Below, piece by piece: positions 44,891 to 56,057 of a stretch of 64,000 nt of DNA. A program made the position numbers and the translations under genes. The notes beneath the pieces are model-generated. The model did no database searches and was not told the DNA's origin. It was given only the letters and a program-made list of their open reading frames with translations. Each line of letters opens with the position of its first letter. The first letter of the stretch is position 1. The stretch is from NCBI GenBank assembly GCA_012295275.1, contig CM022673.1, positions 6,587,311 to 6,651,310 of the forward strand. Reading direction: 5' to 3'. This DNA is from Chrysomallon squamiferum. Lineage: Eukaryota > Mollusca > Gastropoda > Neomphalida > Peltospiridae.

Positions 44891-45440
44891 ACATTGTCAA
44901 ATACAGATGTTTGAATCTACCTACAGTTAGATTTGTGTTATATATTGATAAGTCTGTAAGTTAAAATATGCCTTAATTCAAGTGATCTATTGATCAGTTG
45001 AAATAGGTAATAATCACTTACTAATATTAATAAATAACATTAGCTTACATGCAACTGAGAGAACACCCTTCGATGCTACATCTGACATATTTATTAATGT
45101 TCATGAATAAGCACAGAGGTCAAAGCACGCCTGCATGATCATATGTTCCGTATATTAATATGGATTCTTGGAGTAAAAGAGAACAAAGCATGTCACCAGT
45201 TTAGAATATTCAATGAGTCTTGAAACATCTCTGATAGAAGATTGATCAACTGTTAGTTTAATTGGTGCGAAATAATTGATGGTTGTGTAAGATGAAGTGG
45301 ATGAGTGTATAGAAAAAAATGATATATTTTTAAATAATTTTTTAAATATGTATTTTTTTAATTTTAAATTGATGATTCTTTGGAAGTATCTGAAGAGAAA
45401 AACAGTAATAACCTTGTTTGTAGGTTGTTCAGTACAATTT
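44891..45440. other. AT-rich non-coding sequence
   Basis: Mixed segment at 45,050-45,260 with GCACAGAGGTCAAAGCACG (receptor half-site-like). No gene. Confidence 0.45.
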
Positions 45441-45625
45441 GATTGATGGAAATTAGTTTGAGTGGATGAATGGATGGATGGATGGATGGAGAGAAAGAAT
45501 TAGTTAATGGAAAGATGGATGAAAGGACAAAAACGATGGATGAAAAAGTTGAGAACAGGTGGAGGAACAGAGAAAGACATAATAGATGAATCATATTTCT
45601 GGATGGAGAGAAAGAAGGACATGAA
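45441..45625. repeat. (GGAT)n microsatellite and derived units
   Basis: GGAT units at about 45,469-45,490. GGATGGAGAGAAAGAA occurs at 45,483 and 45,600, with GATGGATGAAA words between. Confidence 0.85.
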
Positions 45626-46008
45626 CGAATAATTTGTGATGACTGTAAATTGAAAGTAACTAGTAGATTGAAAGAAAAAAGATAACTGAAGACAGATTAA
45701 TCAAACTATCAACAGATGTAGATGAATGTTGTAGGTGAATACTGATCTAAAATTATAAAACAAATTCTGTTCATGAAGATTTTCAAAATTTTCATCAACA
45801 AAAATTTACACAAAGAGAGACTGAGAAAGAAAGAAAGAAAATACACAGAGATGGAGATATTAAAAGCAATAGCAACAAGGAAAGATAGGATAGAAATACC
45901 ACGATAGGACATTATAGTACATTAAGAAACAATAAGGAGTTAAAAAAAAATTCTTAGAGAGACAAGAAACAGAAAGACAAAAAACAAACAGCAGGAGAAA
46001 TGTAGGAA

Positions 46009-46050
<42 letters not shown>

Positions 46051-46079
46051 GTAAACAAGAAAAAAACGAATAAAAAGGT
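45626..46079. other. A/G-rich spacer with long poly-A
   Basis: 31 A at 46,011-46,041. Purine-rich GAAAGAAAGAA at 45,825-45,840. No gene. Confidence 0.65.
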
Positions 46080-46345
46080 GATTCTTAAAACCGCAGAAAC
46101 AAAAACTTAGAACGTTTTACACGATTTCCATTTCACCCCCCCATTGCTCATTAAGCCAGGCCCCCCCCTGGGCTGGCGATGCCCGTGCATGCAGAATTAC
46201 AAGTCGGGCCTTTCTCCACCGCATCCATTCTTTTTAGAAATGAACTATTGATTTGAAATTTTAATTCCTTCAAATTGGCTATTGATCTGAATTTTTTTTA
46301 CATTTCACATCCACCATTGACAGGTTTGAGAGTAAATATTGGAGA
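46080..46345. promoter_or_regulatory. Non-repetitive island with C-rich palindrome, candidate regulatory element
   Basis: About 260 bp. AGCCAGG, a C run, then CCTGGGCT (46,154-46,173) form an imperfect palindrome. CTATTGATTTG and CTATTGATCTG (Onecut-like) lie 52-53 bp apart. CATTGACAGG is TALE-like. It begins just after the 31-A run. No frame. Confidence 0.38.
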
Positions 46346-46539
46346 GAAAAAGAAAAGGGGGGGTGGGTGTGAAAAAAACAAAAAAAAAAAAAAATGAAAT
46401 GAGAAAGTAAAAAAAAACATTTAATACTTTTATTTGACTGTTAAACTGTGTTTTTTAATGGGGTTTTTTTTTTCAAATTCGTGGCATTTGTTGTAGTGTT
46501 CTGTAATGGTTTATTAATTATTGTGTTTATTTTGATAGA
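46346..46539. other. Homopolymer-rich spacer
   Basis: G run, A run (46,378-46,394) and T run. No gene. Confidence 0.6.
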
Positions 46540-47300
46540 AGGTATTGTGGTATTCTTGTGATAGAATGTATTATGGTATTATGTGATTACTAGGTTCATT
46601 TAAAAGAATGTATTATGGTATTGTGTTATTACAAGGTTCATTTAATAGACATACTATGGTGTTATGTTATTACAAGGTTCATTTAATAGAACATATTACA
46701 TTATTATGTTATTGCAAGGTTTGTTTAATAGAATGTATTATGTTATTGTAAGGTTCATTTAATAGAACATATTAAGGTATTATGTTATTACAAGGTTCTT
46801 TAAATAGAATGTATTATGGTATTATATTATTACAAGGTTCATTTAATAGAATGTATTATGGTATTATGTTATTACAAGGTTCATTTAAAAGAATGTATTA
46901 TGGTATTATATTAAGTTCACAATGTACATATATTACAGTATTAAGTTATTATAAGATTCATTTAATAGAACATATTATGGTATTCCATTATAGATTTATT
47001 AATTAATAGGTTTAATTTAATACAGTGTAATATGATATATTATTATTGCAAGGTTTGTAGGTTCAGTTTAATATTAATTAATTTTTAGGTTCAGTTTAAT
47101 ACAATGTTATATCATATTTTGTTTTGCAGTATTTGTGCAGGTATAGGTTCACTTTAATACTGTGTACTGTTGTTGCAGTATTAATTAATTTATAGGTTCA
47201 GTTTAATACAATGTAATATGGTGTTGTGTTATTTTACAGTTCATTAATTTGTAGATTGATTTCAGCAGAATATTACTGTTACAGTATTACAAGGTTTGTT
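46540..47300. repeat. 42-bp minisatellite decaying to the right
   Basis: Unit: AATGTATTATGGTATTATGT, TATTACAAGGTTCATTTAATAG. B-like marker ACAAGGTTCA recurs at about 46,631, 46,672, 46,714 (variant), 46,749, 46,791, 46,832 and 46,875. Since 42 is a multiple of 3, the plus frame at 46,782-47,006 shows a 14-residue protein repeat (MLLQGSFNRMYYGI). I take this as a by-product. From 47,010 copies are degenerate. Confidence 0.88.
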
Positions 47301-48176
47301 TAATAAATTATTGTAAATAATCAATTTATTGTTTCCACCATCTGGTCATATATTTTGGTAGATACATTTTGATAATATTTTTAATTTCATTGCAGTGTGT
47401 AGGATATCTGTTTATAAAGCTAATGAATTTATTATTTAATATATAGAAGAAAAATCAACAACACTTTTTCACAACTAATCATAAAGAAAAACATCAGCAG
47501 ATATTTTTCTGTGTGGAAGGAGAATATTTCTTATTTTTTTTATTTTTTGTCAAACATTACAGACATCAATATCTATTAACAATGTTTACTGTTAGAATTT
47601 TTCTGTTTGCTAAAATACCTTTGATCTTTCTTTTCCTCAGAAAATATTCAATATATACCATCTAGTTTTTCTTCTGTCATTCTTTTTTTATATAATTTTC
47701 TTTCTTTTTGTTTTTCTTTCTTTCTTTTATCATTCCTTCCTTCTTTTTTTTTATTTTATTTTAGTTTTAGTTTTTATAGTCACTGTCTTTATTTTTTTCC
47801 TACCTTCTATCTATTTTTCTGGAAAAATTGAGTTTCCAAAACCTGAGTGTATTGTGACCAAAAAAGAAAACTTATCTTGCTAATTTCCTGCAGAGTAGAT
47901 AGAGTAACCTTCCAAAGACAAGATAATAAAAGAAACTGGTTAATTTTTTGAGTATGTCCAAATGTCAGTATGTATTTGTTTGCCTCCTTATTTACAAACC
48001 TTTGTTTTATAACATTATATGATGCAAATTGTTTTTGTTTTTTTCTTTGAACTGCTAAGTATTGGGTTTAAGTCCCAAAGGCAGATTATTACTTGAAAAA
48101 AGAAATTAATTTTAAAATTTTTGGAGGCTATGAAATGAAGTACTGTTATGTAGATGGTAGTTTGGGGGAAGATTTT

Positions 48177-48208
<32 letters not shown>

Positions 48209-48360
48209 CTCAATTTATAAATTTTTTTTAATTATTATTTTTTTTTTTTAACATTTTTTATGACACATTTAGCAGAAATTCTATAATTAAATTCCTTTAA
48301 AAAAAAAAAAAACCTTTCGACTGCTATTTAGTTTGACCAAATAGTGAGAAATTTGTACAC
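47301..48360. other. AT-rich non-coding sequence with T runs
   Basis: 30 T at 48,179-48,208 and other T-rich patches. GGGTTTAAGTCCC at 48,064-48,076 is a possible lone B-box-like relic, unsupported by an A-box. No gene. Confidence 0.5.
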
Positions 48361-48374
48361 TCATGCACACACTA

Positions 48375-48615
48375 TTACACACATACATGCATACATACAT
48401 ACATACATACACTTATGCATTCAGACACACACACACACTAACACATGCTAACATTTTACACACATACATGCATACATACATACATACACTTGTGCATTCA
48501 GACACACACACACACTAACACATGCTAACATTTTACACACATACATGCATACATACATACACTTATGCATTCAGACACACACACACACTAACACATGCTA
48601 ACATTTTACACATCT
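48375..48615. repeat. About 78-bp tandem repeat, 3 near-identical copies
   Basis: Each unit has CATACATGCATACATACA, ACTTATGCATTCAGACAC, an AC run, then ACTAACACATGCTAACATTT. Copies are nearly identical and differ mainly in the number of CATA units, so the expansion looks recent. Confidence 0.92.
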
Positions 48616-48705
48616 GTATATCATACCGTATTGCTGAACATGTAATTAAAACTGTTTATTTGGACACACACACATACTGATTATTTTTACACTCCATGTT
48701 TATTT

Positions 48706-48743
<38 letters not shown>

Positions 48744-48752
48744 AGAGAGACT
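48616..48752. repeat. Short spacer and (AC)n-(AG)n microsatellite
   Basis: AC dinucleotide at about 48,709-48,740 followed by five AG units. Confidence 0.9.
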
Positions 48753-49365
48753 TAACATATGTCTGCCATAAGCTGCATCATTTATTGACTTTTTAAACCT
48801 TGTCATGTTTGGTTCTTGCTAATGAACTCGACTGGTTTTCTGTGTTGTAACAAGCTCCCAAATTTGCAGCAATTGTCAACAGAATAATTGTAAATGACCA
48901 CCAAGTTTGTTTTCAAATGTAAGACTTCTGAGAATTTCTTCAGGAATAAACCACGGTGCATTAAGAATAAAATGTTTACCGTTCACATTTTAGTTTTCTG
49001 AAGTGTGCATGAAAATAATGGAGTGTTTATGGTTTTGTGTATATTTTCTGATATACAACTGGTTTGAAAGATTTTTAATTTGTTTACGGCTGTTGCTGTT
49101 AATGTTCATATTAACATGTGGTATCTATGAAATGACTGATTGAAGATTTTGTGTTTGTGTGATCTACTGGTTTTGTTTATTGTGTTTGATTTGCTTTGTA
49201 CTTTCATAAGTGAAGGCAGAGAATGAGATTATGTAAGAGAGGGAAAGATGTATTATAATGGATAACAGATGAGAGAGAAATAGAGAGAAAATGAGATATA
49301 TATATATATGTTACAAAGACCTGTGGCTAAAGGAAAAACATTCAAAATTATTCTGAAAAAACTTC
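48753..49365. other. Non-coding sequence, no gene seen
   Basis: Positions 48,770-49,200 have mixed composition. GA-rich and TATATA words at 49,215-49,310. No frame of interest. Confidence 0.45.
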
Positions 49366-49369
49366 AGAA

Positions 49370-49600
49370 TAATCATTTCTTTCACCCATTCTGTGACATT
49401 ATTCATTAAAAAACAAAACAAAAAACACCTCATTAAATAATTAATTATGCACAGATAACATTATTACCAATACATATATTTTTTTTTATCTCTATTTTTT
49501 TTAATCTCATTAAAAAATCTACCTTTACAAAATAACAGAAAAATAAATTCTATCACCTATTCTGTGTCATAACTCAAAGCCTCTTTAATACCATCATTCC
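49370..49600. repeat. Direct repeat, period about 172 bp
   Basis: TTCTTTCACCCATTCTGTGA at 49,377 and TTCTATCACCTATTCTGTGT at 49,548, each followed by CAT(T/A)A. Confidence 0.6.
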
Positions 49601-49804
49601 TTTTTAAAACAGAGAATTAGGAATTCATCCATTTATGCAACACCATTAATCCAGGTTTGTAATCTCTGCTGAAGAAGAACGAAAAAAAAAACAAATCAGA
49701 AAAACACAGTCTTCCCTGCTAAGACCATCATTACTTACAAACCAGTTAAATAATTCAGTAATAACTAATCCATCTAAATGTCCTTCCTTAATCGATTAAA
49801 CAGG

Positions 49805-50345
49805 ATATTTTTTTTTTTTTTTTATCATCCCCTCAAGCTAAAACAACCATTTTATTCTTTCCTTTAATTCATCCCCTGAATAGAAAGAATCCTGTTTCAT
49901 TCCTCTCTCCACAGCTAAAATAAGCATTTTTTTATTTTATTATTTGATCTCTGCATAGAAAGAATCTAAAAATGTATTTCTTTTCTCTCTCCCCAGCTGA
50001 AATAAGCTTCTTTTTTTTCCTTATTTGACCCCTGCTTAGAAAGAATCCTAATATGTTCCTCTCTCCCCAACTAAAAAGGCTTTTTTTTTTATTAATATTT
50101 ATTTCCTACCATGAATAAAAAGAACCATGTTTCACTCCCCTCACCCATGACAAACAAGCATTTTTTTCTTCATTTCACCCTTGCATAGAACGAACCCTAT
50201 TTCTTCTCTCCTAAGCCAAAACATTCATTTTTTTTTCTTCTTTCCTTCCATTCAAAAGATTCTGTTAAAGGTAATAATAACCTAGACACTCTGTTGAAAT
50301 AGATTCGTCCAGGAATAGAAAGAAACCTCTTCAGCTGAAGATGAT
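49805..50345. repeat. Tandem array, period about 65-80 bp, 6-7 copies
   Basis: Unit order: CC(C/T)TGCATAGAAAGAATCCT, TTTCCTCTCTCCCCAGCT, AAAATAAGCATTTTTTT, then T/C-rich sequence. Copies start near 49,870, 49,950, 50,030, 50,110 and 50,182, with a partial start at 49,826 and a truncated last copy at 50,313. Two units carry a clear pyrimidine tract plus CAG. Confidence 0.8.
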
Positions 50346-50807
50346 GATAACTTAGGCAATTTGTTTAGATAACTCACTGGATATATACACACGTGTGTTA
50401 AAAGGGTTCTCACAACTTGATACACTGTAATGTGTGTAATATCACTTGTTATTGCACAGCTTATCCTTTCATTTTTTTGTTTGCTCCTGTCACAGTCTGA
50501 CAGTGCTGACAACTAACAGGTTGAAAGATTCCTGTTTTTTGCACAGCACTTAAAACTTATTATTTTTTTTTCTCTTGTATATTTTGGCAGATGTATTTTT
50601 TTTATTTTTTTATTTTTTTTTTTGGGGGGGGTGTAAGTTTTTTATTTTATTATTGTGGTGATATAAAAGGTGTTGAGATCTGTTACAGCTTGAGCTGTAC
50701 TTGTTGAACATGTTTTTTTAGTGTTTCTTCTTTTCATTTTTTTTTTCTTGTATTTTATGTTAGAAAGATTTTTAAAGAGTTTTTCCTTAATATTGAAAGT
50801 TTTTATT

Positions 50808-50845
<38 letters not shown>

Positions 50846-51014
50846 TAAAAAAAATTCAAATATTTCAAACAAATTTTACATTTTGTATTAAAAAAGAAAT
50901 CAATCTGTGTTCTCAAAATCTCAAATCTCACCTTTACACCGTTATTACCGAAATAATTTTAACCCTATTCTTTAAACCTTTATGAGCAAGGAACACCAAA
51001 TGTATTGTGGAATT
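50346..51014. other. AT-rich sequence with (ATC)n
   Basis: (ATC)n at 50,806-50,846 and a T run with G run at about 50,612-50,630. The minus frame at 50,282-50,512 (76 residues) is protein-like in composition but overlaps the tandem array and has no known domain. Confidence 0.55.
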
Positions 51015-51298
51015 TTTTTTTTTTTTTTTTTTTTTTTTTTGTTAAGTGTTTATTTACATTCTTGGAACATATGTTCCTGGTGTGGGTCTGGAAGTGGAAT
51101 CATAAAGAGAAGTGGGAAGAGGTGGATATTTTTACAGATGTCCTAATCCTCCAGGCCTTGTTTAACAAACACTGTGAAAACATTTATCACACACTGCTAG
51201 GTGTGAGGTATTAAAACTCTTGTCACTTAGTACACTCAGCTTACACTGAGTGAAAAAAAATAAATGAAGCTTGGTGGTAATGTCTGATAATATAGTCT
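51015..51298. other. Poly-T and mixed sequence
   Basis: About 27 T at 51,014-51,040, then mixed sequence with CTAGGTGTGAGG (T-box-like). No gene. Confidence 0.5.
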
Positions 51299-51360
51299 CT
51301 GGCTCAGTGTAAGAGTGTTTGAAGATTTACAGGTTCTAGGATCAATTCATGCCATGGGAG
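51299..51360 (+). mobile_element. tRNA-like SINE head
   Basis: TGGCTCAGTGT (51,300-51,310) fits the tRNA A-box and GGATCAATTC (51,339-51,348) the B-box, at tRNA-like spacing. The anticodon-arm region between them does not fold into a functional tRNA by eye, so a tRNA-derived SINE relic is more likely. A T(n)-(TA)n repeat follows at 51,374. Confidence 0.55.
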
Positions 51361-51373
51361 GGGTACCTAATGA

Positions 51374-51410
51374 TTTTTTTTTTTTTTTTTTTTTTATATA
51401 TATATATATT
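51374..51410. repeat. T(n)-(TA)n composite repeat
   Basis: 22 T followed by seven to eight TA units. Confidence 0.92.
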
Positions 51411-52919
51411 TACACCATTCCAACCAGTGGTGTTTGTTATTGCTGTAAATGTTCTCATAAATGTTCAGTTAATGTGTGATTTTTCATTCATGCCAATATT
51501 GTTTTTCCCATTTCTAGCAATTTTTCTATCAGTGCACTTACTCTTCCATGAATGCCAAATGATTTCCCAATCTAACTAATATTTTAATTTCCTAATCCAG
51601 CCATTCTACTAAAGTTTAAAAAAATATATGGTATATACTCTATGGGAGGGTGTATGCAAGATTCATTCTTGTGATTATTAAGAAGAAAAAAATGAAGAGA
51701 GAGTAGAGCAAAACCTTTTATATATATATATATATATATATATGAGAAGGAGAGAGATGAATTGATGGATATAGAAATAAAGATATAGATATGTATATAA
51801 CTAAATAAAAATAAGTTAATGAATCATTAAATATTCATTTAATTACTCACTCCAAAAAATAAAAGAAAGAAAATATGAATGTCAGATTTAAAAATTAACT
51901 TTCAGCAAATATCATTTCTTTTACTGTGTTATTCAGATTTGAAAATGAAAAGTTTTTGAAACTAAATGAAAAAAAAATAATAATAATAACAGTGGCAGGA
52001 AGACAAATATTTGAATAATTTGCAGAGGAAAGAAAGATCAAAGGTATTTTAGCAAACAGAAAAATTGTAACAGTAAACATTGTTAATAACAATTGACATT
52101 TGTGATGTTGGACAAAAACAAAATAAAATAGAGAGATAAAAAGAAGGAAAAAAAAAAAAATTATTCCAAGAAAAAAAAAAAAAAAAGAAGAAAATACATG
52201 TAGATTTCCTTTTATTTTAGAAATAAACTTAAGTTTTCATTTATTTATTTATTTATTTTTTTTTATTAATTAAAATATTTACTTTTAGCTATCTTTATTT
52301 TGTTTTCATTTCATTTTAAATGGTGATTAAATGATTTATTTTGTGGGGTTTTTTTGTTAAAATATTTACTTTCAATTATCTTTGGGTTTTTTTGGTAAAC
52401 AATTATTTATTTAGTTAAATTTTTTTTTTTTTTTTCTTTTATTTTTTTATTCTTTTTTAATTAATTAAATATTTATTTTCTGTTATCTTTGTTGTATATT
52501 TATTTTGTTTTTGTTATATTTGTAATTATTTAACTGAAAGATTTTTTTACATATATAAACCTTTTTTCATTGAATTCAAAAGAGTTACTTTAACATCTTT
52601 AAACAGAAACTGAAAAACAAACAATCCTCAAGAAACCAAAATTTTTATTTTATAAACTCTTAAATTTTGTAATAATTATAATATATATTTTTTTAAATAT
52701 GAAATAATATTAATATTATAATTACTGTTATTGTTGTTGTTGTTTTTGTCACTGTTAAATAAATAAAGAAAAAAAGAAAAACAAAAAGCCAAGGACATGC
52801 TTTTCGGTATTTATAAAACATCAGATCACATCCATACCTTTTTAGTCTATACATATATATTCCTATTTCTCTTTTCACTCCCTTTTCACAGAGTAATTTC
52901 AAACTGTTGTTAAAAAACA
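51411..52919. other. AT-rich non-coding sequence with (TA)n and TTTA/TTA tracts
   Basis: (TA)n at 51,719-51,743; A runs at 52,150-52,185; TTTA units at 52,240-52,258; a loose repeat of AAAATATTTACTTT(C/T)A(A/G)(C/T)TATCTTT in 52,272-52,385. No gene. Confidence 0.6.
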
Positions 52920-53153
52920 TGAGTTATCAGTAGTTTTCACACAGGCAGAGATATGGGTTGTTTTGGGGTTGTTTTTGTTTTGAGAGTCTGACTAATCTAT
53001 CCTGTACACTGGATGCAAATTACATCTTGCTATCAAGTGCTGAGAAGACATGTAAGAAAAACAACTAGTGTATGACATGTTAAAATCAGGGGGAGTGTTT
53101 ATTGTTGTGCTGAACAAGCTTGTTCAGAAGCACTCAGTGGAAATAGGTCTCAT

Positions 53154-53155
<2 letters not shown>
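52920..53155. promoter_or_regulatory. Non-repetitive island with 18-bp palindrome
   Basis: CTGAACAAGCTTGTTCAG at 53,110-53,127 is a perfect palindrome. GGATGCAAATTACATC (POU octamer at 53,023-53,030) lies about 80 bp upstream. The island ends at a 30-nt T run. No frame. Confidence 0.38.

Positions 53156-53185
<30 letters not shown>
53156..53185. repeat. 30-nt poly-T
   Basis: Uninterrupted T run at the right edge of the preceding island. Confidence 0.95.
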
Positions 53186-53186
<1 letters not shown>

Positions 53187-53990
53187 AAACCAGGAATGTA
53201 AACCCAGGGAAAGTTTTCATTCAAGAATTTTTTTTTTAGTTCTGAAAAAAAAAAAAGACAGAAAGAGAGACAGAAGAAGGGAAGAAATGATGAGAGATAC
53301 AATAACATTGGACACAATAAAATATTTTACTTTTTTTTTTCTAATTTGTAATTTACTGTTTATGGATTGTTTTCTCTTTCTAGAATTATATTGTCAGATT
53401 TTCTTCCTGGGATACTGTGAAATAAATAAAACTGAAATAAAAAAAAAATATATAAGTTGATTCTTATTTTAAAGCCATAATTTTTTTTAATTATTATTAT
53501 AATTGTGGTTAGCCAGTATTTTTTTTTTATAATCCCTCAACACTTTTATAGATATTAAAAATAAACCTCATACCTATTTCAGTTTTATTATTCTTCATTT
53601 ATTGTTATATTATTGCTGTTTTATTTTAAATTCATGTTATTATATATTTATTTTAAAAAAAAAAAATAAAAAAAAAAATTGCTTTTAAGAAATGAAAAAA
53701 ATATCCCTACAGACTTTAACAAAAGAAAGAAGAAAATAAAAAAAAAAATCGTTTAAAAAAAAAAAAAAACAGCTTCCAGATGTCATTTGACAGTATTTGT
53801 TTTTAATGATACCATGTTGCATGCAGTATTGCCGATTTTTATTATTTTTTTTTTTTCATTATTTTTTTTCCCCTGCCTATTCTGTGGCCCTCTGATAATT
53901 TACACTTGTTTGCACAAGAGATTCTGTCAAATTATGTTCTGATTTAATAGTCTGTTTTTATTTTTTAATTTTTTTTTTATAAATTAAACT
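53186..53990. other. AT-rich spacer with many A and T runs
   Basis: A runs near 53,247-53,259, 53,657-53,680 and 53,755-53,770; T runs near 53,330 and 53,840-53,870. No gene. Confidence 0.6.
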
Positions 53991-54655
53991 TTCTCAACTT
54001 TTATGCAAATTTTATTCAAACAGCCGATGGTGCCGTATGGACTTGATAAATTGGTGTTTTCCAACATCTCAATAGAATCTGATTTATTTCCCCAGTGTTC
54101 TTAACTGCCAATTAAAACCAACTTCAAATCCACTTTAATTCAATTTTTCCATCTTAAAGACACTGTAGTCTCATGAAATATGGAGTTGAATGTTTATTAT
54201 TCTCAAACAGACTTAATTTTTGCCATCGAATCTTTCTCCAAGTCTGACTGCTCCTCCATCACAAAGATCAAAGCCTGAGTGTGGCTGCGACTCGCAGGCT
54301 GTTTTCTATTACTGACAAATTTAGTGATTTTTATTAAGAAATATTGCCTCAGCTTTTTCTCTTAGCCATTTGTGGTCTAAGCTAATTCGCATGTACCCAA
54401 CTCAAAACTTAATTCGCTAAGTGTTAACTCCCGAACTGCATTACAAAGCAAATGTGTGTCATTTGACTCGAATTGTTCAGTCAAAGATGTAATGGCCTGT
54501 TTGAAAATTCCGTTTTATATTCATGTGCAAGTGAATAACTTTACCCGAAGTTTACAGCACTGATGGAAATGTTTTTGACTTCAAAGGAAACTCACAGCAA
54601 ATGTCATTACAGACGGATTTTAATTATTTATCAAAGGAAATGGGTTTTGGCACAT
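53991..54655. promoter_or_regulatory. Long non-repetitive island, candidate regulatory element
   Basis: About 660 bp without simple repeats. ACAAAGATCAAAG near 54,261-54,273 contains a full TCF/LEF-type AGATCAAAG. GCTAATTCGCATG and CTTAATTCGCTAAG repeat the word TAATTCGC. TAATT, TTAAT and CAAATC words are dense. No open frame. Function inferred. Confidence 0.42.
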
Positions 54656-54660
54656 AGTAA

Positions 54661-54890
54661 TTAACAAGTGGGGTTCAGTGGGGCTTCGGCTACGAAGCTG
54701 TGCGAGTTCTTCACGTGACGGGCATCGCTGGTGTTGTCACCAGTGCTGATTACGTTTCGGACAACTTTCTGTCGTGAGTTTGCAGAGTTTTGGGGTAGTT
54801 TTTGAAGAGAGACTAATTTTTTATCCGTGTTAATGTAGATAAATTTTAGCTTTTGTCCCTCGTGGCTAACATATTTCACTGCACGCATGT
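54661..54890 (-). other. CpG-rich segment with unresolved open frame
   Basis: The most CpG-rich stretch of this part of the window (CGGCTACG, TGCGAG, CACGTGACGGGCATCGC, TACGTTTCGG, GTCGTGAG). The minus strand is open for 75 residues from an internal Met (start MRAVKYVSHEG) to a stop at 54,661, with no low complexity; the longer upstream part of the frame is His/Thr repeats from a GT tract. No domain or splice site pair recognised. Could be an exon, a decayed coding relic or the end of the adjacent island. Confidence 0.2.
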
Positions 54891-55230
54891 TCTTTTGTGT
54901 GAATGTTTGTGTATGTATGCATGCATGCAATGATGTGTGTCTGTATATGTGGTCCTCTGTGTGTTTGTGTATGTATATAGTCATCATTCAGACTCAGCTT
55001 ACCCTGACATACATTGTCTGTGTTCTCTCATCAAGAAGCCAGACTCTTACCCAGATTCTTGTCTGTGTTCTGTTCATACAACATATCTTGACATTCATCG
55101 TTTGCGACAGAACTAAATGTAATTGTTTCATGAAAATTTCAAATCCATATTCACTAATACAAGTCAACCTAATCAAGCCTTAGTAATGATTTTTTATTAA
55201 CTTTTTCCTTTTGCATTTTTTTTATTTATC
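54891..55230. other. GT/ATGT-rich then mixed sequence
   Basis: Decayed TGTGTATG words to 54,980. Positions 55,000-55,180 contain ACCCAGATTCTTGTCTGTGT and TCATACAACATATCTTGACA-like echoes of the text just upstream, suggesting a degraded tandem repeat of about 60-70 bp. No gene. Confidence 0.4.
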
Positions 55231-56057
55231 TTTTTTTTTTTTTTTTTTTTTTTTTTTGGAGCTAATAATTTTGTGATATAATTTGATAATATCTGACAAA
55301 TATTTAGAGAAGAGGAATTTTGTTTTGTATGTGTTAGTGTTTCAGATAGAGAGAGAGTATATGTATATACTTCATGCACATTCATTAGTGTTTTTAAATA
55401 CACGATAAGTAAAATATAGTCAATATAATTATTTAAATGTTTGCAAATTTTTATTTTATACAGACACATGAAAACATACACAAATAAAATTAAATACACA
55501 GAAACACACACACACACATATACACAGAAACACACAGACACACTGTATATGTCTAAAAGACAACTGAAACAATCGATAAAAAAACATTTTCCTCTCATCA
55601 TACTTTTTACATTTTTTTTACCCCTTTTCTTATGGTTGTTTTTTTTTTTTCTCTTTTTTTTCTTAAAGACTGGTTTAAAATCCATACATATTGATTACTA
55701 ACTATAGAAGAGATAGACTTGGGTTACATGCCATTAATGGACTTTGTCTTTGTCAGGGCCATCTGAGAGACCAATGAATTAAAACCGGTTTTGGAAACTG
55801 ATATTTTGATTTGTTTTTTTCCTTATTAGAAAAATGTAAGTGAAACTTGAAAGCCTCTCTTAATTATCTCTTTATCTTAAAGAAAAAGAAAATTTTTTTT
55901 TTTATAATAACAGTGTAAAAATTTGTTTCTTCTGTTTTCTTGAATTTTTCATTTCACTATGAAGCATGAGTAGCTTTTAAAACTAATAGTTAAAATAATG
56001 GATGTTAATGTTATCATTTAAATTATTTTTTAAATAACTTTTCAAATCATTATTACA
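55231..56057. other. Poly-T then AT-rich spacer
   Basis: 27 T at 55,231-55,257; ACAC words at 55,498-55,540. The 162-residue minus frame at 55,197-55,685 starts in poly-Lys and ends in poly-Lys from T runs, with AC-repeat translation between; not a gene. Confidence 0.65.

Noticed and set aside
48050-48090. Lone B-box-like GGGTTTAAGTCCC as a tRNA or SINE
   Set aside because: No A-box or related flank; the word is itself a palindrome-like sequence that can occur by chance.
48375-48615. Regular repeats as a CRISPR array
   Set aside because: Units are contiguous, contain microsatellite words and have no unique spacers; the genome is eukaryotic.
50282-50512. 76-residue minus frame with protein-like composition
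   Set aside because: Overlaps the last truncated unit of a tandem array and has no domain.
55197-55685. Longest open frame (162 residues, minus)
   Set aside because: It is poly-Lys from T runs at both ends with AC-repeat translation in the middle; no domain.
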